Part shown: positions 34,623 to 43,495 of the stretch, piece after piece | Layout of the letters: every line of letters begins with the position of its first letter | Numbering within the stretch: position 1 is the stretch's first letter | Assembly: GCA_965261945.1 (NCBI GenBank) | Contig: CBDHEF010000002.1 | Location: forward strand, 496,001-560,000 | Direction of reading: 5' to 3' | DNA length: 64,000 nucleotides | Origin: VXOI01 sp965261945 | Lineage (GTDB): Bacteria; Chloroflexota; Dehalococcoidia; Lucifugimonadales; UBA3495 | Program-made: the position numbers and the translations under genes | Notes under the pieces: generated by a model | Database searches by the model: none | What the model was told of the DNA's origin: nothing | The model's input: only the letters and a program-made list of their open reading frames with translations

Positions 34623-35652
34623 CCCGACCGGCTGTCCCGTCGCTCACGCTGCCCACCACGGCGCGGGTGGCGACGCCGCGGGATTCCAGCGCGTCCAGCA
34701 ATTGCGGCAGACGGCTTTCGGGCACCGAAATCAGCAGCCCGCCGGAAGTTTGGGCATCGCACAGCAACAGACGGTCGTTATCCGTTAGCGCATCGTCCCA
34801 GTCCACGTAGTCCTCGACGCCGGACTGGTTGCGGTAGGTGCCGCCGGGGGCTACGCCCTGCGCCAGGAGTTCGTTAGCGCCGGGCAGCACGGGGACTTGA
34901 GATAGGCCAATGCTTGCGCTGACGCCGCTGGCCCGCAGCATTCCGGTCAGGTGCCCCATCAGCCCGAAGCCAGTGATGTCGGTGCAGGCGTTGACCCCCA
35001 CATCCATCATCGCCTCCGACGCGGCGCGGTTGAGGGTTGCCATGGTTTCCACCGCCGTCTCCACCGAACCGGGGGGGGCGACGCCGGCCTTGCAACCGGT
35101 GGTGATGATGCCGGTGCCGATGGGCTTGGTCAGCACCAGAAAATCGCCGGGTTGGGCGCCCGCATTGGTCACCTGCCGGCCGGGCTCCACCAGGCCGACC
35201 ACCGACAGACCGTACTTGGGTTCGTTGTCGTCCACTGTGTGGCCGCCGACGATTAGGCAGTTGGCTTCGGCGGCCTTGTCGTGGCCGCCGCGCAGCACGT
35301 CGCCCAGCATCTCCACGGCGAGGGCGGCCGGGAATCCCACCACGTTCAGGGCCACCAAGGGCCGCCCGCCCATGGCGTACACGTCGCTCAGGGAGTTGGC
35401 GGCGGCCACCAAGCCGAACTCGTAGGGGTCGTCGGTGATGGGCGTGAAGAAGTCCACCGTCACCACCAAGGCCGTCCTGTCGTCCAGCCGGTAAACGGCG
35501 GCGTCGTCCCCCGTGGCCGATCCCACCAGCAGGTCGGGATGGTCAACTATGGGCAGTTTGCTTAGGACCTGCACCAGGTCCTTCTGGCTCAGCTTGGCCG
35601 CTCAACCGGCGCAGTGGGATAGCTCGGTCAGGCGGACTGGAACGTTGACCAT
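34606..35652 (-). CDS. selD: Selenide, water dikinase SelD containing selenocysteine (UGA)
   Basis: Makes selenophosphate from selenide and ATP for selenocysteine and selenouridine synthesis. Upstream of residue 27 the frame stays open except for one TGA at 35602-35604. Reading it as selenocysteine gives MVNVPVRLTELSHCAGUAAKL, where U17 falls exactly at the catalytic Cys/Sec position of SelD. The ATG at 35652 has AGGAGG nine bases upstream. The rest has the ATP-binding core (GDDAAVYRLDDRTALV, GGHTVDDNEPKYGLSVVG). Starting 20 bases after the TGA, GGACCT-GGTGC-AGGTCC forms a SECIS-like hairpin. Implies selA, selB and selC elsewhere. 348 codons. Confidence 0.93.
35565..35581 (-). promoter_or_regulatory. 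SECIS-like hairpin of selD
   Basis: On the minus strand a 6-bp stem GGACCT/AGGTCC closes a five-base GGUGC loop, starting 20 bases downstream of the in-frame TGA (35602-35604). Position and small GU-containing loop fit bacterial SECIS elements recognised by SelB. Seen in sequence; function inferred. Confidence 0.6.
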
Positions 35653-35800
35653 CGCCGCATTCCTCCTGTTTGGGTGTACCGCGCATTATAACGCAGAAGA
35701 GGCAGGGGCGTTGGGCAATACAAACTTAACTATATTGGTGGCGCGATATAGCCCAAAGTGTTAGAGTGGCCCATAATTTGGACTGCTCTTGAGGTTTCGA

Positions 35801-37321
35801 ATGGCAGGCTTTATAGCCAACTACAAGAGTGTAGTGAATTCGGTGGAGCGCCGGCAGGTGCTGATGGCGATTACCGGCGGGCAGTTGCTGGTGCAGCTCT
35901 CCAGCCTGCCGGTGACGCTGGCATTGCCCAGCATTGCCCGCGATTTCGGATACTCCATTGACGATGCCGCTTGGATCATCATCGCCAACCTGCTGGTGCT
36001 GGGCAGCACCGTTTTCCTGGGGGCGCGGCTGGGCGACCGATTCGGACACCCCAAAGTGTTCTTCTTCGGCACAATTATCATTACCTTAGGCGCGGTTGGG
36101 ATCGTCGCGGCCCAGGATTTGACCCAGGTAATCATACTGCGCGGATTGCAGGGGTTCGGCGCCGGGCTGATTCACGGAAACGGAAACGCCATGCTGGCCT
36201 TCGCCTTCCCGCAGGAGGAGCGGGGGAGAGCCTACGCCTTTCCCATCACCGGCTCCCGTATCGGCACGTTCATCGGCGTAGCATTCTTCGGAATCCTGCT
36301 CCAGTTCGCCAACTGGGACGGCTTCGCCGGGTGGCGGCTGGTATTCCTGACCATGTTGCCCATCGGCCTTATAGTCATCAAGTCGTGCCTGCCAGTGGTG
36401 CGCCGCAACGACGAGGCGATAATCGACAAGAATAACCCCATCGACTACATCGGCGCGATTCTGCTGGTGGCCGTGTCGGCGGTGTTCATACTCTCCGGGA
36501 GCCATCTGCATGGTGGCGAGGAGTCCTACACCTCCTCCGATGCCTTGACTTACCATCTGCCGATGCACGCGCTGACCATCGGGTTGCTGGTGGTGTTCAT
36601 CTTTGTGGAGCGGCGAATTGCGCATCCTTTCGTGGAATTCCAGCATTTCCGCCACAAGTACTTCACTCTGGCGATCACCTCCAATGTGATGTTCCACCTC
36701 TCGATGATGGCGACCATGATCCTGGTGCCGATCATGATCGAGGAGGGGCTGGCCAAGGATCCCATATTCGTTACTTATGTGCTCCTGCCGCACCAGTCCT
36801 TTGGCATCTGGCTGCCTGCCATCGCGGGGTTCATCCACGACAAGTTCAACCCGCGCCTGCTGCGGACTGCGTGTATGCTGTCCATCGCCTCGGGGTTCGT
36901 GCTGCTGGCCCTGTTTGCCGGAACGGTTAATTTCTGGCTGTTGCCGCTCCTGCTGTTCCCGATTTCCGTAGGCACCAACATCTTCAATACAGTGAACAAT
37001 GCCACGGTGATGAGCACACTGCCGACGGAGAACCGCGGCTTCGCCTCCGGAGTGCTGGAGACCACTCGCGACATGGGCCACGCCACGGGAGCGACTATAT
37101 CGTCGTTCATAATGGCGTTGACTGTGCCGACGACTATCGGCCTGATGCTCCCCAGCGAATCGCAACGGCTGCACCTGGAGGGCTTCCAGATTTCGGCGCT
37201 GGCCGTGGTGGGGATCATGACCGCCGGGGCCATCATCGCTGCCTTCCACCGCCCCTACAAGCCGCCGCAATCCCCGACGGGCGGAGGCCAGCAGGCGCGA
37301 GCGGGAGCCGCGGCCGACTGA
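35801..37321 (+). CDS. MFS transporter, DHA2-type (EmrB/QacA-like)
   Basis: A 506-residue, 14-helix drug:H+ antiporter-type MFS protein. Motif A-like GARLGDRFGHPKVFFFG near 75, motif C-like region, and RGLQGFGAGLIHG typical of the DHA2 subfamily. A long central loop separates the halves and the C-terminal tail is Gln/Ala-rich. The ATG at 35801 follows GAGG. It is divergent from selD, with 150 bases between. Substrate not indicated. Confidence 0.85.
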   Translation: MAGFIANYKSVVNSVERRQVLMAITGGQLLVQLSSLPVTLALPSIARDFGYSIDDAAWIIIANLLVLGSTVFLGARLGDRFGHPKVFFFGTIIITLGAVGIVAAQDLTQVIILRGLQGFGAGLIHGNGNAMLAFAFPQEERGRAYAFPITGSRIGTFIGVAFFGILLQFANWDGFAGWRLVFLTMLPIGLIVIKSCLPVVRRNDEAIIDKNNPIDYIGAILLVAVSAVFILSGSHLHGGEESYTSSDALTYHLPMHALTIGLLVVFIFVERRIAHPFVEFQHFRHKYFTLAITSNVMFHLSMMATMILVPIMIEEGLAKDPIFVTYVLLPHQSFGIWLPAIAGFIHDKFNPRLLRTACMLSIASGFVLLALFAGTVNFWLLPLLLFPISVGTNIFNTVNNATVMSTLPTENRGFASGVLETTRDMGHATGATISSFIMALTVPTTIGLMLPSESQRLHLEGFQISALAVVGIMTAGAIIAAFHRPYKPPQSPTGGGQQARAGAAAD

Positions 37322-37347
37322 TTGGCGGTCCGTTTGAGTGTGTGAAC

Positions 37348-37373
37348 AGGGGCGCACGATCGTGCGCCCCTTT
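37348..37373 (+). terminator. Terminator palindrome after the MFS gene
   Basis: GGGGCGCACGA joined directly to TCGTGCGCCCC (37349-37370), followed by TTT. A zero-loop perfect palindrome 27 bases after the MFS stop. Confidence 0.65.
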
Positions 37374-37496
37374 CTACGCGACAAACGTCACACGCCGATG
37401 AGTCACGGTATAACGCCGCAGGAAGAGGCCCAGAGATGCTGAGGGTTGTATGGAAAGGATTGGATACCCCGGTGCATTGGTCAGCGGTGGTTGACT

Positions 37497-37928
37497 GTGT
37501 GCGAAAATCACGCCTTCGCGTTTGACGTAGACAGAGCATACGAAGACCAACTGGCGGCGGTGCTGGAAGCCAGTCCGGCACATCCGATAAGTGTGCCTGA
37601 CGCCCCGCAAACCTTCGGTGTCTACGCGCTCTATTGGATGGGTGTTTCGGTCTATGTGGGCCAGGCCCGAAATCTGAGGAACCGTTTGCGTGACCATCTG
37701 CGGAAAATTCAAGGCAGGCGTGGAATAGACACGGAAGATGTGGCCTGCAATTATTTGACAATTGCGAGGCTATGGGAGGTTGCTCGCGCTGAAGAAGTCC
37801 TGATAACCCGGTTTGAGCCTGAATGGAATGGAATACCCGGGTTCAGTATGCACTCTCCTGGTCGGGGACGCCCTGGTATGCCCAACTACGTCAATCAATG
37901 GGACCAGCGGTTTCCGCTCCTGAACTAG
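37497..37928 (+). CDS. Eco29kI-like GIY-YIG restriction endonuclease
   Basis: A 143-residue nuclease. The GIY-YIG core reads GVYALYWMGVSVYVGQARNL (residues ~41-60), with the catalytic Arg in RNRLRDHL and the Glu in AEEVLITRFEPEWN. The C-terminal GIPGFSMHSPGRGRPGMP region followed by WDQRFP parallels the GFGNHDPGKGR...WD.LHPGR end of Eco29kI-type enzymes. GTG start follows GGTGG. It converges with a DNA methyltransferase and overlaps it by 38 bases, so it probably is the restriction half of a type II system. Target sequence not inferable. Confidence 0.75.
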   Translation: MCENHAFAFDVDRAYEDQLAAVLEASPAHPISVPDAPQTFGVYALYWMGVSVYVGQARNLRNRLRDHLRKIQGRRGIDTEDVACNYLTIARLWEVARAEEVLITRFEPEWNGIPGFSMHSPGRGRPGMPNYVNQWDQRFPLLN

Positions 37929-39351
37929 CCGGTCGGCGCAGGGCAACCGCTGCGTCGTACAACGCAGATTTTCTTTTGCTTTGCAATCGCGCCCCGCTGT
38001 TTATGATGCTGGAGCCAACCCGTTCGCGAAGTTGGACGGCATTCAGGACTGACAGACCGTGCCGTTCTGCGATGTCGCACAGCCACTCCTCCACCTTGAA
38101 TTCCCGCCCTTGCACTATGGAGTTTCCCACCACTACGACCGCAGTGCCGCCCGGCTTGAGGACACAGTTCAGTAATTGGCAAAACCGGTCCATGTCATTC
38201 ATATACGCCACGACGTAGTTGGCCCAACCGTTGCCGCCGTAAACTCCCCGGTCTCTGTTCGTGTCGCGGATTTCCGAGATTTCCGCCTCCAGTTGCGGCA
38301 ATTGCGGCGTGAGCGCAATCGGCTCGTCTCCCCTGACAGTCTGCCAGAACTTGCCGAAATTGCCGGTTTCCAGGGGCTTCAGTTCTGACGAGGACTGAAC
38401 CAGCCCGCTCCAGAACATTTGCGGACGGCTGTTGCGGACGTAGTGATAGTTATTCATGTAAGGCGGTGAAGTGACAATCAGGTCAACCGAAGCATCCTCC
38501 ATGCAGCTTTCGGCGTCAAAGAAGGAACATTCATGGAGACGGTATGTCGGGCTGTCGCTCTCTTGTGCGCCCTGAGACTGCCGCAGGGCGGCTTCCTCCT
38601 GAAATTCGGCGATGTCCTCAACCATGTCGTGAAGTTTCGCGGCCAGGATCCGGGCCACCTCTGCGTCGCACACCAATGCTTTTCCGGCGGCGGTGCGGGT
38701 GCTCAGGGAAGGTTCGTAGGAATAGTTGGAGAAATCCACCATCACGGACGCAAAGGCGACTCTGAACAGGTCTTGGATCTGCGGCGGCAGATCGTTCATG
38801 TAGTCAAGCGTCAATAAGACCTTGCGCTCCACTGCGGGGGAGAAGAAGGGAATCCGACTTTTGAACCCGGCAGGCGGCGAGCTTTGGGGTTCGCGGCCCT
38901 GTACGTCTTTCATAACACCGACGAAGTTTCGCACACTGTCTTGAAATTCGTCGAGGCAAATATCACCCGCCCCGAGCTTTACCCGGCAGACCAGAGCCGC
39001 GAAAGGGTTAATCTCGAAGCCGACGCAATCCAATCCGAGCCGGTTCGCTTCTATCAGCGTTGTGCCTACCCCGGCGAAAGGGTCCAGCACCACGTAACCC
39101 CCCTTCCCTGAGCTTGCCGGGAGCCGGGTGGCCGGCAGGTATTGAGTGATGGCGCTGTGGGCGAACTCGCCGGAAAACCCGGCTATCCAGTTGGCCCACC
39201 GGTGCATCGACAACGATTTGTTATGAGAGGAAGCGGCCTTGCCGTAGCTGCCGTCGGGTGGCCCGGCTTGCCAGGGGTGCGATGGGACGTTCATACTGCC
39301 GTATGCCCTTGCCAATTGGCCCGTATCCTTGTTCGTCCAATCATAAACCAT
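37891..39351 (-). CDS. Site-specific DNA methyltransferase (N4-cytosine or N6-adenine type)
   Basis: A 486-residue enzyme. SAM-binding motif I is VVLDPFAGVGTTLIEANRLG (about residue 80) and motif IV is LIVTSPPYMNNYHYVRNS (about 280), giving the amino-methyltransferase order I then IV. TSPPY indicates methylation of an exocyclic amine, not C5. Between them lies a large insert that probably reads DNA. Converges with the GIY-YIG nuclease and overlaps its end by 38 bases. Start at ATG 39351, without a ribosome site; MNVPSHPW at 39291 is an alternative. Confidence 0.8.
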   Translation of the reverse strand: MVYDWTNKDTGQLARAYGSMNVPSHPWQAGPPDGSYGKAASSHNKSLSMHRWANWIAGFSGEFAHSAITQYLPATRLPASSGKGGYVVLDPFAGVGTTLIEANRLGLDCVGFEINPFAALVCRVKLGAGDICLDEFQDSVRNFVGVMKDVQGREPQSSPPAGFKSRIPFFSPAVERKVLLTLDYMNDLPPQIQDLFRVAFASVMVDFSNYSYEPSLSTRTAAGKALVCDAEVARILAAKLHDMVEDIAEFQEEAALRQSQGAQESDSPTYRLHECSFFDAESCMEDASVDLIVTSPPYMNNYHYVRNSRPQMFWSGLVQSSSELKPLETGNFGKFWQTVRGDEPIALTPQLPQLEAEISEIRDTNRDRGVYGGNGWANYVVAYMNDMDRFCQLLNCVLKPGGTAVVVVGNSIVQGREFKVEEWLCDIAERHGLSVLNAVQLRERVGSSIINSGARLQSKRKSALYDAAVALRRPASSGAETAGPID

Positions 39352-39415
39352 GGTCTGCGGCTGGCAACGGGCAACTGGCAACGCATATTTGTCTGTTGAG
39401 ACAGGAGCGGAAGCA

Positions 39416-40600
39416 ATGGAAGCCCCCAACGCATTGAGTTACACCTTCAACAGCGTACGCCACGAGGTCGTCTGCGACGTGGACGCTATTTCCGGGTTGC
39501 CCGGAGTGCTGGCTCGCGCCGGAGCTGCAAGGGCCATGGTGCTGTGCGGGCCGTCGATTCTGGCCCACTCGGACGTGGTGCCCCGGGTGCAGGAAGCGTT
39601 GGGCGACAGCTTCGTCGGCTTGTATTCCGGCGTTGCGCCCCATTCCCCCGTGGCGACGCTTGACTCCGCTGTGGCCCTGGCCCGCGAGACCGGCGCGGAC
39701 GCGCTCATCAGCGTTGGCGGCGGCAGTACCCACGACACCACCAAGGGCGTTGCCACCCTGCTGGGCGAAGGGGGCAGAATTCACGACTACGAGGCGTATT
39801 TCGAGCCTCCAAACAAGATTAGCTACCCCGATCTGTCGCCTGAGCGTCTGCCCATCATCACGGTGCCGACCACCATGGGTGCGGCGGAGCTGAGCCGGGG
39901 CGCGGGCTTTGCTGATCGCGACCTGGGCCGCAAAATTCTGGTTGCCGACCCCAACACCATCCCCGGTTACATCGTTATAGACGGCAGGGCCCTGGCCACC
40001 ACCCCCGTCGGTATCCTGACCTCCACAGCAATTGGCCAACTGCGCATCGCCATAGAGACGGTCTACTCGACCAAGCACAACCCCATTTCCGATTCCATGG
40101 CCCTGCACGCCATTCGTCTGCTGGTGGAGTACCTGCCCCACTGCGCGGACCTGGAATTGGAATGCCTGTTGCAGACCAAGACCGCCGCCTGCCTGGCCTC
40201 GCTGGCCGGCGTCGGCGGGTTGGGGCTGAACACGGCTACCGCCCATCACGTTGGCGGCATCTTCGATGTACCGCACGGCGAGGCCAATGCCATTCTGCTG
40301 CCCCACACCATGCGCTACAACGCCGAAGCATGCGCCGACCGCCTGGCCCTGATAGCCGAGGCGATGGGGATAGATGCCTCCGGCATGAGCGACGAGGAAG
40401 CGGCCCAAGCCGCCGCCGACGCGGTGGAGAACCTGCGACGCTCCTTGGGCCTTCCGGACCGGCTGCGAGACGTTGGCGTGCCGGAGGAAGGACTGGAACT
40501 GATCGCCTCGGCCACGCTGCGCGACCGCGCGTTAGCCACCAACCCCCGCCCGGTATCCGATGCCGGGCCGATAATGACCGTATTGCGGCGAGCCTGGTAG
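39416..40600 (+). CDS. Iron-containing alcohol dehydrogenase family (maleylacetate reductase-like)
   Basis: A 394-residue enzyme of the Fe-ADH family. GGGSTHDTTKGVATLL (nucleotide binding) and IITVPTTMGAAELSRGAGF fit maleylacetate reductase-type members. The C-terminal metal His residues are kept (TATAHHVGGIFDVPHGEANA), but the usual Asp and first His of the DALAH motif read IGQLRIAIE, so metal use may be lost. Ribosome site GGAGCGG. Divergent from the methyltransferase. Probably reduces a small unsaturated or keto acid; the reaction is inferred. Confidence 0.8.
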   Translation: MEAPNALSYTFNSVRHEVVCDVDAISGLPGVLARAGAARAMVLCGPSILAHSDVVPRVQEALGDSFVGLYSGVAPHSPVATLDSAVALARETGADALISVGGGSTHDTTKGVATLLGEGGRIHDYEAYFEPPNKISYPDLSPERLPIITVPTTMGAAELSRGAGFADRDLGRKILVADPNTIPGYIVIDGRALATTPVGILTSTAIGQLRIAIETVYSTKHNPISDSMALHAIRLLVEYLPHCADLELECLLQTKTAACLASLAGVGGLGLNTATAHHVGGIFDVPHGEANAILLPHTMRYNAEACADRLALIAEAMGIDASGMSDEEAAQAAADAVENLRRSLGLPDRLRDVGVPEEGLELIASATLRDRALATNPRPVSDAGPIMTVLRRAW

Positions 40601-40644
40601 ACGACGAAATTTCCTGCAACTCGCGTAAAGGGAAACGGTTCAAC

Positions 40645-40678
40645 CCCTGAATCCCCTCTCCCAGTAGGAGATTCAGGG
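40645..40678 (+). promoter_or_regulatory. Hairpin next to the ribosome site of the LLM-class gene
   Basis: CCCTGAATC (40645-40653) pairs with GATTCAGGG (40670-40678), a 9-bp stem with a 16-base loop. It ends one base before the GAGG ribosome site of the gene at 40690. It may attenuate the upstream transcript or control translation. Confidence 0.4.
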
Positions 40679-40689
40679 TGAGGTCGCAA

Positions 40690-41580
40690 ATGAAATTTGG
40701 CGTATGCCTTCCCCAATACGGGCGCGAAGTCTCCCTCGAAGACCTGCGGGCCGTGGCCTCGGAGGCCGAGGAGTTGGGATTCGACTCGGTGTGGGTCAGC
40801 GACCATGTGGTGACGCCGGAGCGCCTTCGGAACAGCATTGGCCCCGTGTTTCTCGATGCCTTCGTGGTTCTGTCCCACGTTTCCGCGCTTACCGAGCGAG
40901 TCAGGCTGGGCACGACGGTCATGGTCACTCCCTACCGCAATCCACTGGTGGCCGCCAAGATGATTGCCACGCTGGACGCGCTATCAGGTGGAAGGGTGAT
41001 TCTCGGCGTGGGAGCAGGCGGAGCGCCCGACGAATTCGCCGCCCTGGGGGTGCTGGAATCGCGGCGTGGCGCCCTCACCGACGAATACCTGTCGGCGATG
41101 ATTGAGCTCTGGAGCAACGACCCGTCCAGCTTTCATGGTCGGCACGTCAGCTTCGATGGTGTGAGGTTCGCGCCGAAGCCGACGCAGAAACCCCACCCGC
41201 CGATATGGGTCGGGGGGCGCAGCGACGCCGCGCTTCGCCGCGCCGCGCGATTCGGCCAGGCATGGCACCCGACGCAGATGCCCCTGGACGCGCTGAGGGA
41301 GAGAATGGCGCGGCTGGCCCAATTCTCTGCGGAAGCGGGCCGCGCCAAGCCGCCGGAGACGACGGTTCACCAATCCGTGGAAATTTCAGCGGGCGAAATG
41401 AGATCTCAGGAGCGTCGTTTTGGGCGTGGCGCCCCGGGGCAGGTGTCCGATGACCTGTCGGCCTACGTTGAACTGGAGATTTCGTCGCTGGTCTGCAATT
41501 TCCGGGGCGAAGACACCTTTGCAATTGGCCGGCAAATGGCGGTCTTCGCCCGGCAAGTCATGCCTCGGTTGAAGGGTTAG
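40690..41580 (+). CDS. LLM-class (luciferase-like/F420-dependent) oxidoreductase
   Basis: A 296-residue TIM-barrel flavin/F420-dependent enzyme. N-terminal KFGVCLPQYG, then GFDSVWVSDHVVTPER, RVRLGTTVMVTPYRNPLVAAKMIATLD and GRVILGVGAGGAPDEFAALG are LLM hallmarks, and PPIWVGGRSDAALRRAARFG is the C-terminal motif. Flavin or F420 use cannot be told apart by sequence. Ribosome site GAGG follows a hairpin. Likely oxidises small organics. It is 89 bases after the Fe-ADH, possibly one operon. Confidence 0.85.
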   Translation: MKFGVCLPQYGREVSLEDLRAVASEAEELGFDSVWVSDHVVTPERLRNSIGPVFLDAFVVLSHVSALTERVRLGTTVMVTPYRNPLVAAKMIATLDALSGGRVILGVGAGGAPDEFAALGVLESRRGALTDEYLSAMIELWSNDPSSFHGRHVSFDGVRFAPKPTQKPHPPIWVGGRSDAALRRAARFGQAWHPTQMPLDALRERMARLAQFSAEAGRAKPPETTVHQSVEISAGEMRSQERRFGRGAPGQVSDDLSAYVELEISSLVCNFRGEDTFAIGRQMAVFARQVMPRLKG

Positions 41581-41611
41581 GGCGAAAGCCCAAGGGGAGG
41601 CCCCGACCGCA

Positions 41612-42406
41612 CTACGCGAAGAACTCGCGCAACAGTCCGGCCAGCTCATCGGTCTTTTCCACGTCGGAGCGGTGGCCGCAATTTTCGAGAGTTACCAGGC
41701 GCGACCCGGCGATGGAGCTGTTGTAGACCTCTCCGGCGCTGGGCGGGACCACCTCGTCGTTGCTCCCCCAGACGATGAGCGACGGCAGATTTCTCAGGCG
41801 GCCCAGCCTGTGCGGCAGGCTGCGGTCGTGCATATAGGGCCGCCAGCTCAGGCGGCAGGCTTCTTCCCGTGCCATCTCCCACGACTCAACCTGCTCCGGC
41901 GCAGGCTCGTCGGGGCACACTGTCTGGAACTCCGCGACCGCAGAAGGGTTGTGAAACCCGGCGGTGATGAACTCCTTGGACACAATCAGGAACATATCCA
42001 GAATCTCGCCGGTGGGCGGCAGTATCCCGGCTGGCGCCGCCAGCGCCATCTTGCGGAACATCTGTGGATTCTGAGTGGCCATTTCCGCCGCCAGCCAGCC
42101 GCCGAGGGAGAAGCCCAGCACGTTCAGATTGGACAGGCCGAGGTCCTCCAGCGCCCAGAGATACCACGTCGCGCTGTCCCTCATGTTCATAATCCAGTCG
42201 ATGCGGCCGGTGGCGCCGAAACCGGGATGGGACGGCGCATACACCGTGTAGTTCTTGGCCAGCTCTTCATGGAGCCGCAGCCAGCCGGGCTGGCCAATCT
42301 CGTCGTGCAGGACCAGCAGCGGGTCTCCGCTGCCGCCCTTCAGGATCTGCATTTCAGCGCCCGCTACCTCTACTCTCTCTTCGGTCCAGGTTGCCGTGGT
42401 CGTCAT
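41612..42406 (-). CDS. Alpha/beta hydrolase
   Basis: A 264-residue alpha/beta-hydrolase. The nucleophile elbow is GFSLGGW near residue 97, acid Asp in WGSNDEVVPPSAGEV near 213 and His in LENCGHRSDVEKTDELAGL near 240, giving the full triad. Oxyanion-loop residues lie in HDEIGQPGW. Convergent with the LLM-class gene. Substrate unknown; hydrolysis of an ester or C-C bond is likely. Confidence 0.85.
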   Translation of the reverse strand: MTTTATWTEERVEVAGAEMQILKGGSGDPLLVLHDEIGQPGWLRLHEELAKNYTVYAPSHPGFGATGRIDWIMNMRDSATWYLWALEDLGLSNLNVLGFSLGGWLAAEMATQNPQMFRKMALAAPAGILPPTGEILDMFLIVSKEFITAGFHNPSAVAEFQTVCPDEPAPEQVESWEMAREEACRLSWRPYMHDRSLPHRLGRLRNLPSLIVWGSNDEVVPPSAGEVYNSSIAGSRLVTLENCGHRSDVEKTDELAGLLREFFA

Positions 42407-42700
42407 CAGGTCTCTCCTTCCTTGGGCCTCGCATTTGGGAAAGAGTTTGTGCAGGGTGCGGGGCCGATTTGATTGTCCAAGCGCCCGCCGGGATTGTCAA
42501 CCCGCGCTACGGATTCCGAAAGGGGCCGTCATCTTCCAAGTTCATTGAGGGCCGGAGCCGAGGCGAGGGGTACGAACAGGGTGCAGCAGGTTTGTCATTG
42601 GCGCTACGGAATGGCACAATGGCGGCGGCGAATTTCCGGCCCTGAGATCGGGCCGAAAGAGGGCCGAAAAGGAAAAGAGCGAAAATAAGGGGGGCGTATC

Positions 42701-43450
42701 ATGCCGCCGATTCGAGCAAACCGCGCCAAGGAGAAACTGCAACGGGGGGAGGTGGTCACCACCATATCCGGGTTGCAGGACAGCGATATCATCGACTTCC
42801 TCGGGCCCTTGGGATTCGATGCCGCATGGATCGAGTGCGAGCACGGCCCAGTGGACTGGGACGCGCTGGGCGACATGACCCGCGCCTGCGACCTGTGGGG
42901 AATGACCTCGATAACCAGGGTCAATGCCAACGACCCCGGCCTGATTACCCGCACCCTGGACCGGGGCAGCATGGGCATCGTGGTGCCGCACGTCAGCAAC
43001 CGCGAGGCCGCCGAGCAGGCCGCCCTGTCGGCCAAGTACGCTCCCATAGGCTACCGGGGGATGTTCGGAGGGCGTCAGTCCTTTGGGGTTTCCGACTACT
43101 TCCACACGGCCAACGATCAGACCATGGTCGTGGTGCTTCTGGAGGAAGCGGAGGCCCTGGCCAACATCGACGAAATCCTCAAAATTGACAATATCGACGT
43201 CTTTTTCGTAGCTCCGTCCGATCTGGCGCAGACCATGGGCCATATCGGCAACGTCGAACACCCCGAGGTGCAGGCCGCGATCGAAGAGGCCATCGGCAAA
43301 ATCGTGAATGCGGGCCGCATACCCGGCACTCTGGCCAGCGACGCCAACATCGGCAAGTTCAAGGAAATGGGCGTCAAGTTCATGATGACGTCATGGAATG
43401 CGTGGGTTGCCAGGGGCGCTGCGGAGTTCCTCCAGAAGGCGGCGGCCTGA
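42701..43450 (+). CDS. HpcH/HpaI aldolase family protein
   Basis: A 249-residue TIM-barrel class II aldolase-like enzyme cleaving or forming a pyruvate-type C-C bond. Family motifs: WIECEHGPVDWDALGDMTRAC near 42, RTLDRGSMGIVVPHVSNREA near 85 and KYAPIGYRGMFGGRQSFG. The metal ligands Glu and Asp (ALLEEAEALANIDEIL and DVFFVAPSDLAQTMGH) are present. Ribosome site AAGGGGGG. Near the alpha/beta hydrolase and MFS genes, so a role in a degradative pathway is plausible. Confidence 0.88.
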   Translation: MPPIRANRAKEKLQRGEVVTTISGLQDSDIIDFLGPLGFDAAWIECEHGPVDWDALGDMTRACDLWGMTSITRVNANDPGLITRTLDRGSMGIVVPHVSNREAAEQAALSAKYAPIGYRGMFGGRQSFGVSDYFHTANDQTMVVVLLEEAEALANIDEILKIDNIDVFFVAPSDLAQTMGHIGNVEHPEVQAAIEEAIGKIVNAGRIPGTLASDANIGKFKEMGVKFMMTSWNAWVARGAAEFLQKAAA

Positions 43451-43495
43451 CCGTCCCTCCGACCAGGGGATGGCGTGGGGCGATGAGTTACCGCG

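Noticed and set aside
35574..35652. SelD starting at GTG 35574
   Set aside because: This would remove the catalytic N-terminus; the upstream in-frame reading with TGA as Sec and an AGGAGG-led ATG is better.
36086..37384. Long minus-strand frame opposite the DHA2 transporter gene
   Set aside because: The translation is His/Gln/Arg-rich, with no recognisable motif, as expected for antisense of a hydrophobic protein gene.
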